In this document: one piece after another, positions 36,554 to 42,789 of the stretch
Layout: the number at the start of each line of letters is the position of its first letter
Position numbering within the stretch: the first letter of the stretch is position 1
DNA from: Marinobacter sp.
GTDB taxonomy: Bacteria; Pseudomonadota; Gammaproteobacteria; Pseudomonadales; Oleiphilaceae
DNA length: 42,789 nucleotides
Assembly: GCA_029264995.1 (NCBI GenBank)
Contig: JAJUKC010000012.1
Span: forward strand, 1 to 42,789
Direction: 5' to 3'
Made by a program: the position numbers and the translations under genes
The notes under the pieces: model-generated
Databases searched by the model: none
What the model was told of the DNA's origin: nothing
The model's input: the letters and a program-made list of their open reading frames with translations, nothing else

Positions 36554-36617
36554 CCCCAAAAAAATATTTAACACCTTGTTTTATATTGCTTTTATTTTTC
36601 TTCGGTGCTTCCTGCCA

Positions 36618-36635
36618 ATTACGAACTTTCGTAAT
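36618..36635. promoter_or_regulatory. Palindromic activator site A
   Basis: ATTACGAACTTTCGTAAT is a perfect palindrome of two 8-bp arms and a 2-bp centre. It lies about 100 bp upstream of the predicted cyanate-operon start, the usual place for sigma-54 activator sites. It shares the half-site TTCGTA/TACGAA with site B. Assignment to the divergent activator is inference. Confidence 0.6.
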
Positions 36636-36642
36636 TAACGAT

Positions 36643-36666
36643 ATTTCGTAGCCTCCACTACGAAAT
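36643..36666. promoter_or_regulatory. Palindromic activator site B
   Basis: ATTTCGTAG (36643-36651) and CTACGAAAT (36658-36666) are exact reverse complements with a 6-bp centre, and the arms contain the same TTCGTA core as site A. The site ends eight bases before the sigma-54-like element of the regulator gene, so it may also serve autoregulation. Confidence 0.6.
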
Positions 36667-36673
36667 TTCAGAG

Positions 36674-36690
36674 TTGGCACAAGGTTTGTT
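36674..36690 (+). promoter_or_regulatory. Sigma-54-like promoter of the regulator gene
   Basis: TTGGCACAAGGTTTGT faces the activator gene. The -24 half TTGGCAC is perfect; the -12 half reads TTTGT, with GT in place of the usual GC at the right 10-bp spacing. It is therefore a weaker candidate. A start near 36700 would leave about 24 nt before the ATG at 36724, which has AAAGGACA in front. Confidence 0.5.
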
Positions 36691-36723
36691 CTGTCTCTGT
36701 CAGGCCAGAGAAAGGACAACCCG

Positions 36724-38640
36724 ATGACAATCAAAGCCGCGATAACATCCACCAGTACCACCAGCTGGATTGACCACCTGCCGGAGGCGGCGCTGCTGGT
36801 GGATGCCGGGCGCGATCTCATCATCGCTGCCAACAGCGCCATGGGGCGGCTGGTCGGAACCGACAGACAGTCTCTGATTGGTACTCCCTGTACCCACCTG
36901 TTCACCGACCAGCGGCCTCAGCTCATCGCCTTTACCGAGGAAACCCTGTTTCGCAGTCATGGCTGGAGCCGGGATTTCATCCTGCAGCATCGGGATGGGC
37001 GCAACGTGGAGCTGGAGATTTCTTCCTCACGGGTGGGTGAAGCCGAATCCCAGAGCCTCCTGCTACTGCTTCGGGACCGGCGCCAGCTGCGCACCTTGCG
37101 GGAACGACACGACGCCAACCACTACCACCGGGGTGGCCTGCTGGAATGGCGGCGGGTAGAAGAACTGTTCAAGGACATGGAGCGGGAAAACCAGTTGATC
37201 CTGCACGCGGTGGGCGAAGGCATTTACGGGGTGGATGCCGAGGGACGGACGACCTTTGCCAACCCGGCAGCGGAACGCATGCTGGGCTGGCGCATTGACG
37301 AACTGATGGGAAGGGTGATTCACCGGGTGGTGCACCACTCCCACGAAGACGGCAGCATCTTCCCCCTGAAAGAATGCCCTATCTATGCCGCGTTTCGGGA
37401 CGCCAGTGTAAAACGGGTTGGCGAGGACTGGTTCTGGCGCAAGGATGGCACCGGCTTTCCGGTGGAATACACCAGTACGCCCATTATAGACAATGGCCAC
37501 CCGGTTGGTGCCGTGGTGGTGTTTCGCGATATCTCTGCCCGGCTTGAGACTCAGAAGGAATTGCAAAAAGCACTGGAGGAAGTGGAAACCCTGAAACACC
37601 GCCTGGAAATGGAAAACGCCTACCTTCAGGAAGAACTCAGTGCGGAATACCACTTTCACGAAATTTTAGGCCAGAGCGATGCTATCAAAGCCATCGTGCG
37701 CAGAATCGGAATGGTCGCCCCAACCGATGCCAACGTGTTGATCACCGGGGAATCCGGTACCGGCAAGGAACTCATTGCCCGGGCCATTCATCAGTCAAGC
37801 AGCCGGAGGGATCGCCCCCTGATCCGGGTAAACTGCGCAGCGATTCCCAAGGATCTGTTTGAGAGTGAGTTCTTTGGCCATGTAAAGGGTGCCTTTACCG
37901 GAGCCGTCAGTGACCGGGTTGGTCGCTTCGAGCTCGCCGATGGGGGTACCCTTTTTCTGGATGAAGTGGGCGAGATCCCACTGGAGCTCCAGGGCAAGCT
38001 GCTGCGGGTCTTGCAGGATCAACAGTTCGAACGCGTGGGGGAAAACCACACCCGAGCCGTGGACGTTCGTGTCATTGCCGCCACCAACCGCGACCTGAAA
38101 ACCGAGGTCCGGGACAAAAACTTCCGGGAGGATCTGTACTTTCGCCTGAATGTGTTCCCTATTGAGTCGGTGCCGTTGCGCCGACGTATCGAGGACATTC
38201 CCATTCTCGCCCAGGAGTTTCTGAACCGGGCGTGCCAGAAATTCAACCGGCCACCGCTGGCACTCCGGGAGCGGGACGTGGAAACGCTCAAAGCTTACCC
38301 GTGGCCAGGCAATGTTCGGGAGCTGGAAAACGTTATTGAACGTCAGGTAATCACAGCCGATGGCCGGCTGGATCTGGACCTGCAGGGTCCGGATTCTGCC
38401 GCCAGACACACGCTGGAACCCATGCCGCCAGCCAGGCATTTCGACGGTGAACTGATGACAGAGCACGAACTCAGGGAGCTTGAGACAAACAACCTGAGAC
38501 GAGCCCTGAAAATCAGTGGCGGCCGGGTGTTCGGCGACGATGGCGCCGCTGCGCTGCTGGGTGTCAAACCGACCACCCTGTCCTCACGCCTGAAAAAGCT
38601 GAAAATCGAACCGCGACAATTCCAGGAACGGGATCTTTAA
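36724..38640 (+). CDS. PAS-domain sigma-54-dependent activator (bEBP)
   Basis: This 638-residue NtrC-class activator has PAS input in place of a receiver domain. The first PAS-like region is about 15-125. A second, clearer PAS at about 155-275 contains HHSHEDGSIFPLKECPIY and VEYTSTPI. A short coiled coil (about 277-308) leads into the AAA+ domain at about 312-545. Walker A is GESGTGKE (342-349), the sigma-54 contact loop GAFTGA (389-394) and Walker B GGTLFLDEVGEI. A Fis-type helix-turn-helix (about 590-630) ends the protein (DGAAALLGVKPTTLSSRLKK). It diverges from the cyanate operon, whose promoter is of the sigma-54 type, so it is very probably its activator. The PAS signal is unknown. Confidence 0.95.
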   Translation: MTIKAAITSTSTTSWIDHLPEAALLVDAGRDLIIAANSAMGRLVGTDRQSLIGTPCTHLFTDQRPQLIAFTEETLFRSHGWSRDFILQHRDGRNVELEISSSRVGEAESQSLLLLLRDRRQLRTLRERHDANHYHRGGLLEWRRVEELFKDMERENQLILHAVGEGIYGVDAEGRTTFANPAAERMLGWRIDELMGRVIHRVVHHSHEDGSIFPLKECPIYAAFRDASVKRVGEDWFWRKDGTGFPVEYTSTPIIDNGHPVGAVVVFRDISARLETQKELQKALEEVETLKHRLEMENAYLQEELSAEYHFHEILGQSDAIKAIVRRIGMVAPTDANVLITGESGTGKELIARAIHQSSSRRDRPLIRVNCAAIPKDLFESEFFGHVKGAFTGAVSDRVGRFELADGGTLFLDEVGEIPLELQGKLLRVLQDQQFERVGENHTRAVDVRVIAATNRDLKTEVRDKNFREDLYFRLNVFPIESVPLRRRIEDIPILAQEFLNRACQKFNRPPLALRERDVETLKAYPWPGNVRELENVIERQVITADGRLDLDLQGPDSAARHTLEPMPPARHFDGELMTEHELRELETNNLRRALKISGGRVFGDDGAAALLGVKPTTLSSRLKKLKIEPRQFQERDL

Positions 38641-38641
38641 C

Positions 38642-38659
38642 CCGGCCACCCCGCAAGCC
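38642..38659. repeat. Fragment of the hairpin-repeat flank
   Basis: CCGGCCACCCCGCAAGCC is identical to 32668-32685, in the same orientation, and similarity continues loosely to AGGCTA in both places. As at the first locus, it sits between the ends of two converging genes (the sigma-54 activator and the thiolase). The hairpin core itself is absent here. Confidence 0.6.
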
Positions 38660-38696
38660 GCCCCAGAGCTGACAGGCTACAGGGAATATAAGCCGA

Positions 38697-39878
38697 TCAG
38701 ATCAGCTCAATAGCCACAGCCGTGGCTTCACCACCACCGATGCAGAGCGAGGCTACACCACGCTTAAGCCCACGCTGTTTCAGCGCATTGATCAGGGTGA
38801 CGATGATCCGGGAGCCGGACGAGCCGATCGGATGCCCCAGCGCGCAGGCACCGCCGTGCACGTTGACCTTCTCCGCAGGAAGCTTCAGCTCATTGATCGC
38901 AGCCAGGGTGACCACGGCAAAGGCTTCGTTGATCTCGAACAGATCCACATCATCCACACTCCAGCCTGCTTTCTTCAGCACCTTTTCGATGGAACCGATA
39001 GGCGCGAGGGTGAATTCAGCCGGTAAACGGGCGTGAGTCGCATGCGCCACGATGCGGGCCTGCGGGGTCAGGCCCCGGGCATCGGCTTCGGCGGCGGAGG
39101 CCAGTACCAGCGCGGAAGCTCCATCACTGATGGAGCTGGAGTTGGCGGCGGTGACAGAACCGTCCCTGGCGAACGCGGGTTTGAGATGTGGAATTTTCTC
39201 CGGTTTGGCGTTGCCCGGCTGTTCATCGGTATCCACTTCGGTGTCACCGCCCCGGCCCGGGACCGTTACCGATACGATTTCGTCCCGGAACCAGCCGTTT
39301 TCGATGGCCGCCAGGGATTTCTGCAGGGAGCCGATGGCGAATTCATCCATGGCCTGGCGGGTGATGTCGAATTTGTCAGCCGTGCGCTGCGCGAAGACGC
39401 CCATCAGCCCACCCTCGTAGGCATCCTCCAGACCGTCCAGGAACATGCTGTCGAGTACCTGGCCATGGCCCATGCGCATGCCGGCGCGGGCTTTCGGCAA
39501 CAGGTACGGCGCCTGGCTCATGTTTTCCATGCCGCCGGCGATCATGATGTTATTGGTGCCAGCTTTGATCTGGTCGTGAGCCATGATGACGGCTTGCATT
39601 CCGGAGCCGCACATTTTGTTGATGGTGGTACAACCTGAGCTGTCAGGGATGCCAGAGGCCCTTGAGGCCTGGCGAGCTGGTGCCTGGCCCAGACCGCCGG
39701 GCAATACGCAGCCCATGATCACTTCCTGGATGTCTGCCGGCTGAAGGCCAGAGCGCTCAATGGCGGCCTTTATGGCGACGGCACCCAGGTCCGGTGAACG
39801 CACCGAGCTCAGAGAGCCCATCATTCCGCCCATGGGGGTTCGGGCGGAGCCTGCTATAACGATGTCATTGTTGTTCAT
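38697..39878 (-). CDS. Acetyl-CoA C-acetyltransferase (thiolase)
   Basis: This thiolase has 393 residues, the standard length. The nucleophilic cysteine is C90 in INKMCGSGMQAVIMA. The HGGACALGHPIGSSGSR motif carries the catalytic histidine, and the C-terminal cysteine is in SLCIGGGEATAVAIE. NEAFAVVTLAAI provides the NEAF block. It may be biosynthetic (acetoacetyl-CoA formation) or degradative; the neighbours (acyl-CoA dehydrogenase, short-chain dehydrogenase, liu genes) favour a role in branched-chain or fatty-acid breakdown, ending in acetoacetyl-CoA cleavage. GGAGA precedes the start. It is separated from the next gene by a long inverted repeat. Confidence 0.94.
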   Translation of the reverse strand: MNNNDIVIAGSARTPMGGMMGSLSSVRSPDLGAVAIKAAIERSGLQPADIQEVIMGCVLPGGLGQAPARQASRASGIPDSSGCTTINKMCGSGMQAVIMAHDQIKAGTNNIMIAGGMENMSQAPYLLPKARAGMRMGHGQVLDSMFLDGLEDAYEGGLMGVFAQRTADKFDITRQAMDEFAIGSLQKSLAAIENGWFRDEIVSVTVPGRGGDTEVDTDEQPGNAKPEKIPHLKPAFARDGSVTAANSSSISDGASALVLASAAEADARGLTPQARIVAHATHARLPAEFTLAPIGSIEKVLKKAGWSVDDVDLFEINEAFAVVTLAAINELKLPAEKVNVHGGACALGHPIGSSGSRIIVTLINALKQRGLKRGVASLCIGGGEATAVAIELI

Positions 39879-39905
39879 TGAATCTGGTCTCCATGTTGGG
39901 AGTCA

Positions 39906-40021
39906 GGTTCGATCAGGGGGGATACCTTTCCGAGACACGCTGCGAATACATCCCTGTACGCTCGACAAAAGCCATCCATGGCTTTTGACGGTCCCGGAAA
40001 GGTATCCCCCCTGCTCGAACC
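39906..40021. repeat. Long inverted repeat with internal hairpin (MITE- or REP-like)
   Basis: Two 31-bp arms (39906-39936 and 39991-40021) are reverse complements with only two mismatches; both contain CAGGGGGGATACCTTTCCG. Inside, CAAAAGCCAT-CC-ATGGCTTTTG (39966-39987) forms a perfect 10-bp hairpin. The element is 116 bp and carries no frame. I see no clear flanking target duplication, so transposition is unproven. It lies between two genes of the same strand (acyl-CoA dehydrogenase, then thiolase) and would fold in their transcript, perhaps separating their expression. Confidence 0.8.
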
Positions 40022-40072
40022 CCATACATTTCAGTCGCCTTCAAAAAGAATTAGCGCTGGATTCAGGAGGTA

Positions 40073-41230
40073 CTATCTTCCGAGTACCGACCGGGCAATG
40101 ATTTCCTTCATTACTTCCGACGTGCCGCCGTAAATCCGCTGCACCCGGGCATCAATAAAGTTCCGGGAAATCGGGTACTCCGTGGTGTAGCCATAGCCGC
40201 CAAACAGCTGCAAACAGCCATCAGCAACACGACACTGCATCTCGGTAGCGCTGTACTTGGCCATGGACGCCGTGGGGGCATCCAATTTGCCCTCTTCGTA
40301 TTCCCGGATGCACTGGTCCACAAACGCTTTGTTGATGCGGTAATCCGTTTCCATGCGGGCAATTTCGAAGCGTGTGTTCTGCAACTGGCTGAGCTTCTGG
40401 CCAAACAGCTCACGCTCCTGGGCATACTGGATGGTCATGTCCAGCGAGCCCCGGGCCGCTGCCACCCCCAGCGCTCCGATCACCAGTCGCTCACGGGGCA
40501 GTTCGCGCATCAGGTAAACGAAACCCTGGCCTTCCTCACCCAGCAGAGCCGAGGCGGGTATGCGCATGTCGGAGAAAAACAGCTCGGAGGTATCGCCAGA
40601 GTGCTGGCCAATCTTGTCCAGGTTCCGGCCTTTGCTGAATCCTGGCAGCGAGGTATCCACCAGGAACAAGCTGATCCCTTTTGCTCCGGCTTTGGGATCG
40701 GTTTTGGCGGCGACAATCACCATATCGGCGTGTTGGCCGTTGGTGATGAAGGTCTTGGAGCCATTGAGGATGTAGTCGTCGCCGTCTTTCACAGCGCTGG
40801 TGCGCATGGCCTGCAAGTCGCTGCCGGCGCCCGGCTCGGTCATGGCAATGGCGCCCACCGCCTCACCGGATACCATCTTCGGCAGCCACTGCTGTTTCTG
40901 CTCGTCGTTGCCGATGTGGCTGAGATAGGGCGCGACAATGTCGGAATGCACCATCACGTTGGTGGAAAGCGCACCGAATCCCAGCCGGGCAAGCTCCTCA
41001 CCCACCACGACCGAGTACTGGAAGGGTGCACCGCAGCCGCCACAGTCTTCCGGCACATCGACGCACAGCATGCCTGCATCGCCCAGAGTGTTCCAAAGCT
41101 CCCGTGGCACAATGCCGCTTTTTTCCCAAGCTTCGTAATGCGGGGCCACTTCGGTTTCCAGAGCCTTGATCACAGACTCCCGGAAAAGAGCCAGTTCTTC
41201 CTGATCGACAGGGTTAGTCATATCACTCAC
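40073..41230 (-). CDS. Acyl-CoA dehydrogenase (LCAD/IVD-type active site)
   Basis: This FAD-dependent alpha,beta-dehydrogenase of acyl-CoA thioesters has 385 residues. The FAD and substrate motifs are IAMTEPGAGSDLQAMRT and NGSKTFITNGQHADM. The C-terminal signature is LFGGYGYTTEYPISR, then RVQRIYGGTSEVMKEII. At the MCAD Glu376 position it has glycine (YGGT, not YEGT). The likely base is E247 in LPRERLVIG, as in long-chain and isovaleryl-CoA dehydrogenases, where the glutamate sits on the other helix. AGGTGAG precedes the start. The substrate is unknown. It probably shares a transcript with the short-chain dehydrogenase 68 bp upstream. Confidence 0.94.
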   Translation of the reverse strand: MSDMTNPVDQEELALFRESVIKALETEVAPHYEAWEKSGIVPRELWNTLGDAGMLCVDVPEDCGGCGAPFQYSVVVGEELARLGFGALSTNVMVHSDIVAPYLSHIGNDEQKQQWLPKMVSGEAVGAIAMTEPGAGSDLQAMRTSAVKDGDDYILNGSKTFITNGQHADMVIVAAKTDPKAGAKGISLFLVDTSLPGFSKGRNLDKIGQHSGDTSELFFSDMRIPASALLGEEGQGFVYLMRELPRERLVIGALGVAAARGSLDMTIQYAQERELFGQKLSQLQNTRFEIARMETDYRINKAFVDQCIREYEEGKLDAPTASMAKYSATEMQCRVADGCLQLFGGYGYTTEYPISRNFIDARVQRIYGGTSEVMKEIIARSVLGR

Positions 41231-41298
41231 CTGTGGTTCCCGGTTCGCTTTTGGCGAACGCCATTACAAAAACCCGCTTTTGGCAGGTTGTTTCAATG

Positions 41299-42060
41299 TC
41301 ACTTTGGCGCCATCCGCAGGGCACAATCAAGCCGGATGACTTCGCCATTCAGAATCGGGTTGCGCACCATCTGGTCCACCATCATCCCGAACTCTTCCGG
41401 TTTACCGAGGCGTTTCGGGAACGGCAACGTGGCTGCAAGGCTGTCCTGCACTTCCTCGGGCATACCCGCCAACATTGGTGTCATAAACAGGCCAGGAGCA
41501 ATGGTATTCACCCGAATCCCTTCACGGGCCAGCTCACGGGCCGCCTGCAGGGTCAGGGAAACCACACCACCTTTGGATGCGCTGTAAGCCGCCTGGCCAA
41601 TCTGGCCTTCGTAGGCAGCAACCGAAGCGGTATTGATGATGACACCGCGCTCGCCGTCATCGTTGGGTTCCCGTTGCGCCATGTCGGCTGCCGCCAGCCG
41701 CAGAATATTGAAGGTACCAATCAGGTTGACCTGGACCACCTTACTAAAACTCTCCAGTGGCATGACGCCTTCCCGGCCCAGAATCTTCGCCGCTGGCGCA
41801 ATACCCGCGCAGTTCACGGCGACACCGCAGGGGCCATGAGCCTCTCGCGCAGCAGTGACAGCAGCCTCAGCACTGTCAGCCGAGGTCACATCGCAATGCA
41901 GGAAGATGCCGCCGAGCTCAGCCGCAACCTTCTCGCCCTGTTCCTTGTTCACATCAAGAATCGCAACCTTGCAGCCAGCCGCCGCCAGAGCACGGGCAGC
42001 GCCCTCACCCAGACCGGAGGCACCGCCTGTTACAATTGCCGGCACATTCTGGAATTCCAT
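41299..42060 (-). CDS. Short-chain dehydrogenase, 3-hydroxyacyl-CoA dehydrogenase type II-like
   Basis: This NAD-dependent SDR has 253 residues from ATG 42060 (MEFQNVPAIVTGGASGLGEG), which has AAGGAGTACCCG in front; a frame to 42126 would add 22 unlikely residues and cover the regulator site. The cofactor motif is TGGASGLG, NCAG is the structural motif, and the catalytic set is a serine in IINTASVAAYEG and YSASKGG. The sequence is close to the HSD10 (type II 3-hydroxyacyl-CoA dehydrogenase) group, with LPFPKRLGKPEEFG and the end RLDCALRMAPK. That group oxidises 3-hydroxyacyl-CoAs, including branched ones. It diverges from liuR and has the LiuR-like site in front. Confidence 0.93.
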   Translation of the reverse strand: MEFQNVPAIVTGGASGLGEGAARALAAAGCKVAILDVNKEQGEKVAAELGGIFLHCDVTSADSAEAAVTAAREAHGPCGVAVNCAGIAPAAKILGREGVMPLESFSKVVQVNLIGTFNILRLAAADMAQREPNDDGERGVIINTASVAAYEGQIGQAAYSASKGGVVSLTLQAARELAREGIRVNTIAPGLFMTPMLAGMPEEVQDSLAATLPFPKRLGKPEEFGMMVDQMVRNPILNGEVIRLDCALRMAPK

Positions 42061-42126
42061 CGGGTACTCCTTATTAACAATGATCGAAGTCTGATCCGCG
42101 GGTATCCATTCGGACCACAAAAACAC

Positions 42127-42142
42127 TTTACGTTTACGTAAA
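42127..42142. promoter_or_regulatory. LiuR-like operator
   Basis: TTTACGTTTACGTAAA is a perfect 7-2-7 inverted repeat in the 117-bp gap between the short-chain dehydrogenase (minus) and liuR (plus). It fits the published style of LiuR sites in gammaproteobacteria (TTTACGT arms), recalled from knowledge rather than searched. The position suits control of both directions: autoregulation of liuR-liuA and regulation of the dehydrogenase side. Confidence 0.75.
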
Positions 42143-42177
42143 CTTTAACTAACCTTGGTGAAAAAAGGAAATCCGTC

Positions 42178-42597
42178 ATGAGCGAAAAACGAACTTTCAG
42201 CATCAGCGAGCTTTCCCAGGAGTTCGACGTAACCACACGAAGCATCCGCTTCTACGAAGACCAGGGGCTTCTGAACCCCACCCGGCGCGGGCAGACCCGC
42301 ATCTTCAGCAACAAAGACCGGGTACGCCTGAAGCTAATCCTGCGCGGCAAGCGCATGGGTTTTTCCCTGGCCCAGACCAAGGAGCTGTTCGACCTTTGGG
42401 ATGAAACCCTCACCGGCAACGAAAAGCAGCTGCTGAAAATGCTCGAAATCCTGGGCGACCGGCGTGCGCACCTTGAACAACAGAAAGACGACATCGCGCA
42501 GGCGGAGATGGAAATAGACACCGCAGAAACCCGATGCCGCGAAGCCCTGGAAGAACTTCAGAAAAAGAAAGAACAACAAAGCCTGGCCACCGACTAG
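42178..42597 (+). CDS. liuR: MerR-family regulator LiuR
   Basis: This 139-residue MerR-type regulator has an N-terminal winged helix at about 7-75, starting FSISELSQEFDVTTRSIRFY, the EDQGLLNPTRRGQTRIF wing and a coiled coil (about 80-130) without the cysteines of metal sensors. It is typical of LiuR, which controls branched-chain (leucine/isovalerate) catabolism and responds to pathway intermediates. It is followed 64 bp later by an isovaleryl-CoA dehydrogenase-like gene and preceded by a LiuR-style palindrome, so the context agrees. The long Glu/Lys/Gln-rich tail (to residue 139) is normal for the group. Confidence 0.93.
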   Translation: MSEKRTFSISELSQEFDVTTRSIRFYEDQGLLNPTRRGQTRIFSNKDRVRLKLILRGKRMGFSLAQTKELFDLWDETLTGNEKQLLKMLEILGDRRAHLEQQKDDIAQAEMEIDTAETRCREALEELQKKKEQQSLATD

Positions 42598-42661
42598 GGC
42601 AACAACCGGCAGCGGGCCGCTTAACGACACACACTAGCAAGAACAAAAAAGGCAGCACACC

Positions 42662-42789
42662 ATGAAATCCCAATACAGCGAACTCAACTTCGGCCTTGGC
42701 GAAACCCTCGACAGCCTGCGTGAACAGGTCAACCGCTTCGCCGCCGATGAAATCGCCCCCCGGGCCGAGGAAATCGACCGCACCAACGA
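42662..42789 (+). CDS. liuA: Isovaleryl-CoA dehydrogenase, N-terminus (cut by window edge)
   Basis: Only 42 codons are present, starting MKSQYSELNFGLGETLDSLR and ending FAADEIAPRAEEIDRTN. The LNF-LGET-D-LR pattern and PRA-EID are characteristic of the N-terminal helix of isovaleryl-CoA dehydrogenases (LiuA), which oxidise isovaleryl-CoA in leucine breakdown. The position right after liuR supports this. The catalytic and FAD-binding parts lie beyond the window, so confidence rests on this short stretch and context. Confidence 0.85.
   Translation, partial: MKSQYSELNFGLGETLDSLREQVNRFAADEIAPRAEEIDRTN

Overview
The window reads as chromosome of a free-living, probably marine, moderately high-GC gammaproteobacterium. 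Gene content and protein style (liuR/liuA leucine catabolism, ilvGMD, DjlA, TruC, AlkB, a 7TMR-DISM diguanylate cyclase, cyanase with a nitrate/cyanate-type ABC transporter) best resemble Marinobacter or a close relative. That assignment is inferred from recognition alone; no rRNA, tRNA or other marker gene lies here. Coding density is high. I see no prophage, insertion sequence, CRISPR array or tRNA.

Layout: (1) 1-3549: an acyl-CoA synthetase (cut by the left edge) diverges from a soluble PAS histidine kinase and a FixJ/LuxR-type response regulator. (2) 3537-6269: a MocR-type (GntR plus aminotransferase) regulator diverges from a two-gene unit, an unknown 101-residue protein and a PhzF-family enzyme. 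(3) 6315-13756: housekeeping and stress genes: a YhiN-type flavoprotein, a phospholipase D-like lipoprotein, a SulP transporter coupled to a tandem universal stress protein, an MgtC/DUF4010 membrane protein and AlkB. (4) 13832-24223: signalling and miscellaneous genes: a large Cache/GAF/HD-GYP protein, DjlA, an isoprenylcysteine-methyltransferase-like membrane protein, an amidase, a diguanylate cyclase, TruC and a chemoreceptor. (5) 24217-28394: an RND efflux pump with its periplasmic adaptor and no outer-membrane channel.

(6) 28471-32397: an ilvG-ilvM-ilvD branched-chain amino acid operon. It is preceded by a 30-codon leader peptide with 10 Val and 4 Leu codons but no Ile codon, then a strong terminator hairpin: a transcription attenuator. 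(7) 32398-32734: a highly structured intergenic block between convergent genes, with two inverted copies of a 36-bp hairpin element. (8) 32735-38640: a cyanate-utilisation locus: Tat-exported substrate-binding protein, permease, ATPase and cyanase (cynABDS-like order), diverging from a PAS-containing sigma-54 activator. The 302-bp intergenic region holds a GG-N10-GC sigma-54 promoter facing the transporter, two palindromes that look like activator sites, and a second sigma-54-like element facing the activator gene. (9) 38697-42789: acyl-CoA metabolism: thiolase, LCAD/IVD-type acyl-CoA dehydrogenase and a short-chain dehydrogenase on the minus strand, diverging from liuR and liuA (cut by the right edge). 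A perfect 7-2-7 LiuR-like palindrome lies between the two groups.

The most noteworthy items are the sigma-54-controlled cyanate locus, the Val/Leu-only ilv attenuator, and the hairpin repeats at 32442-32680 and 39906-40021.
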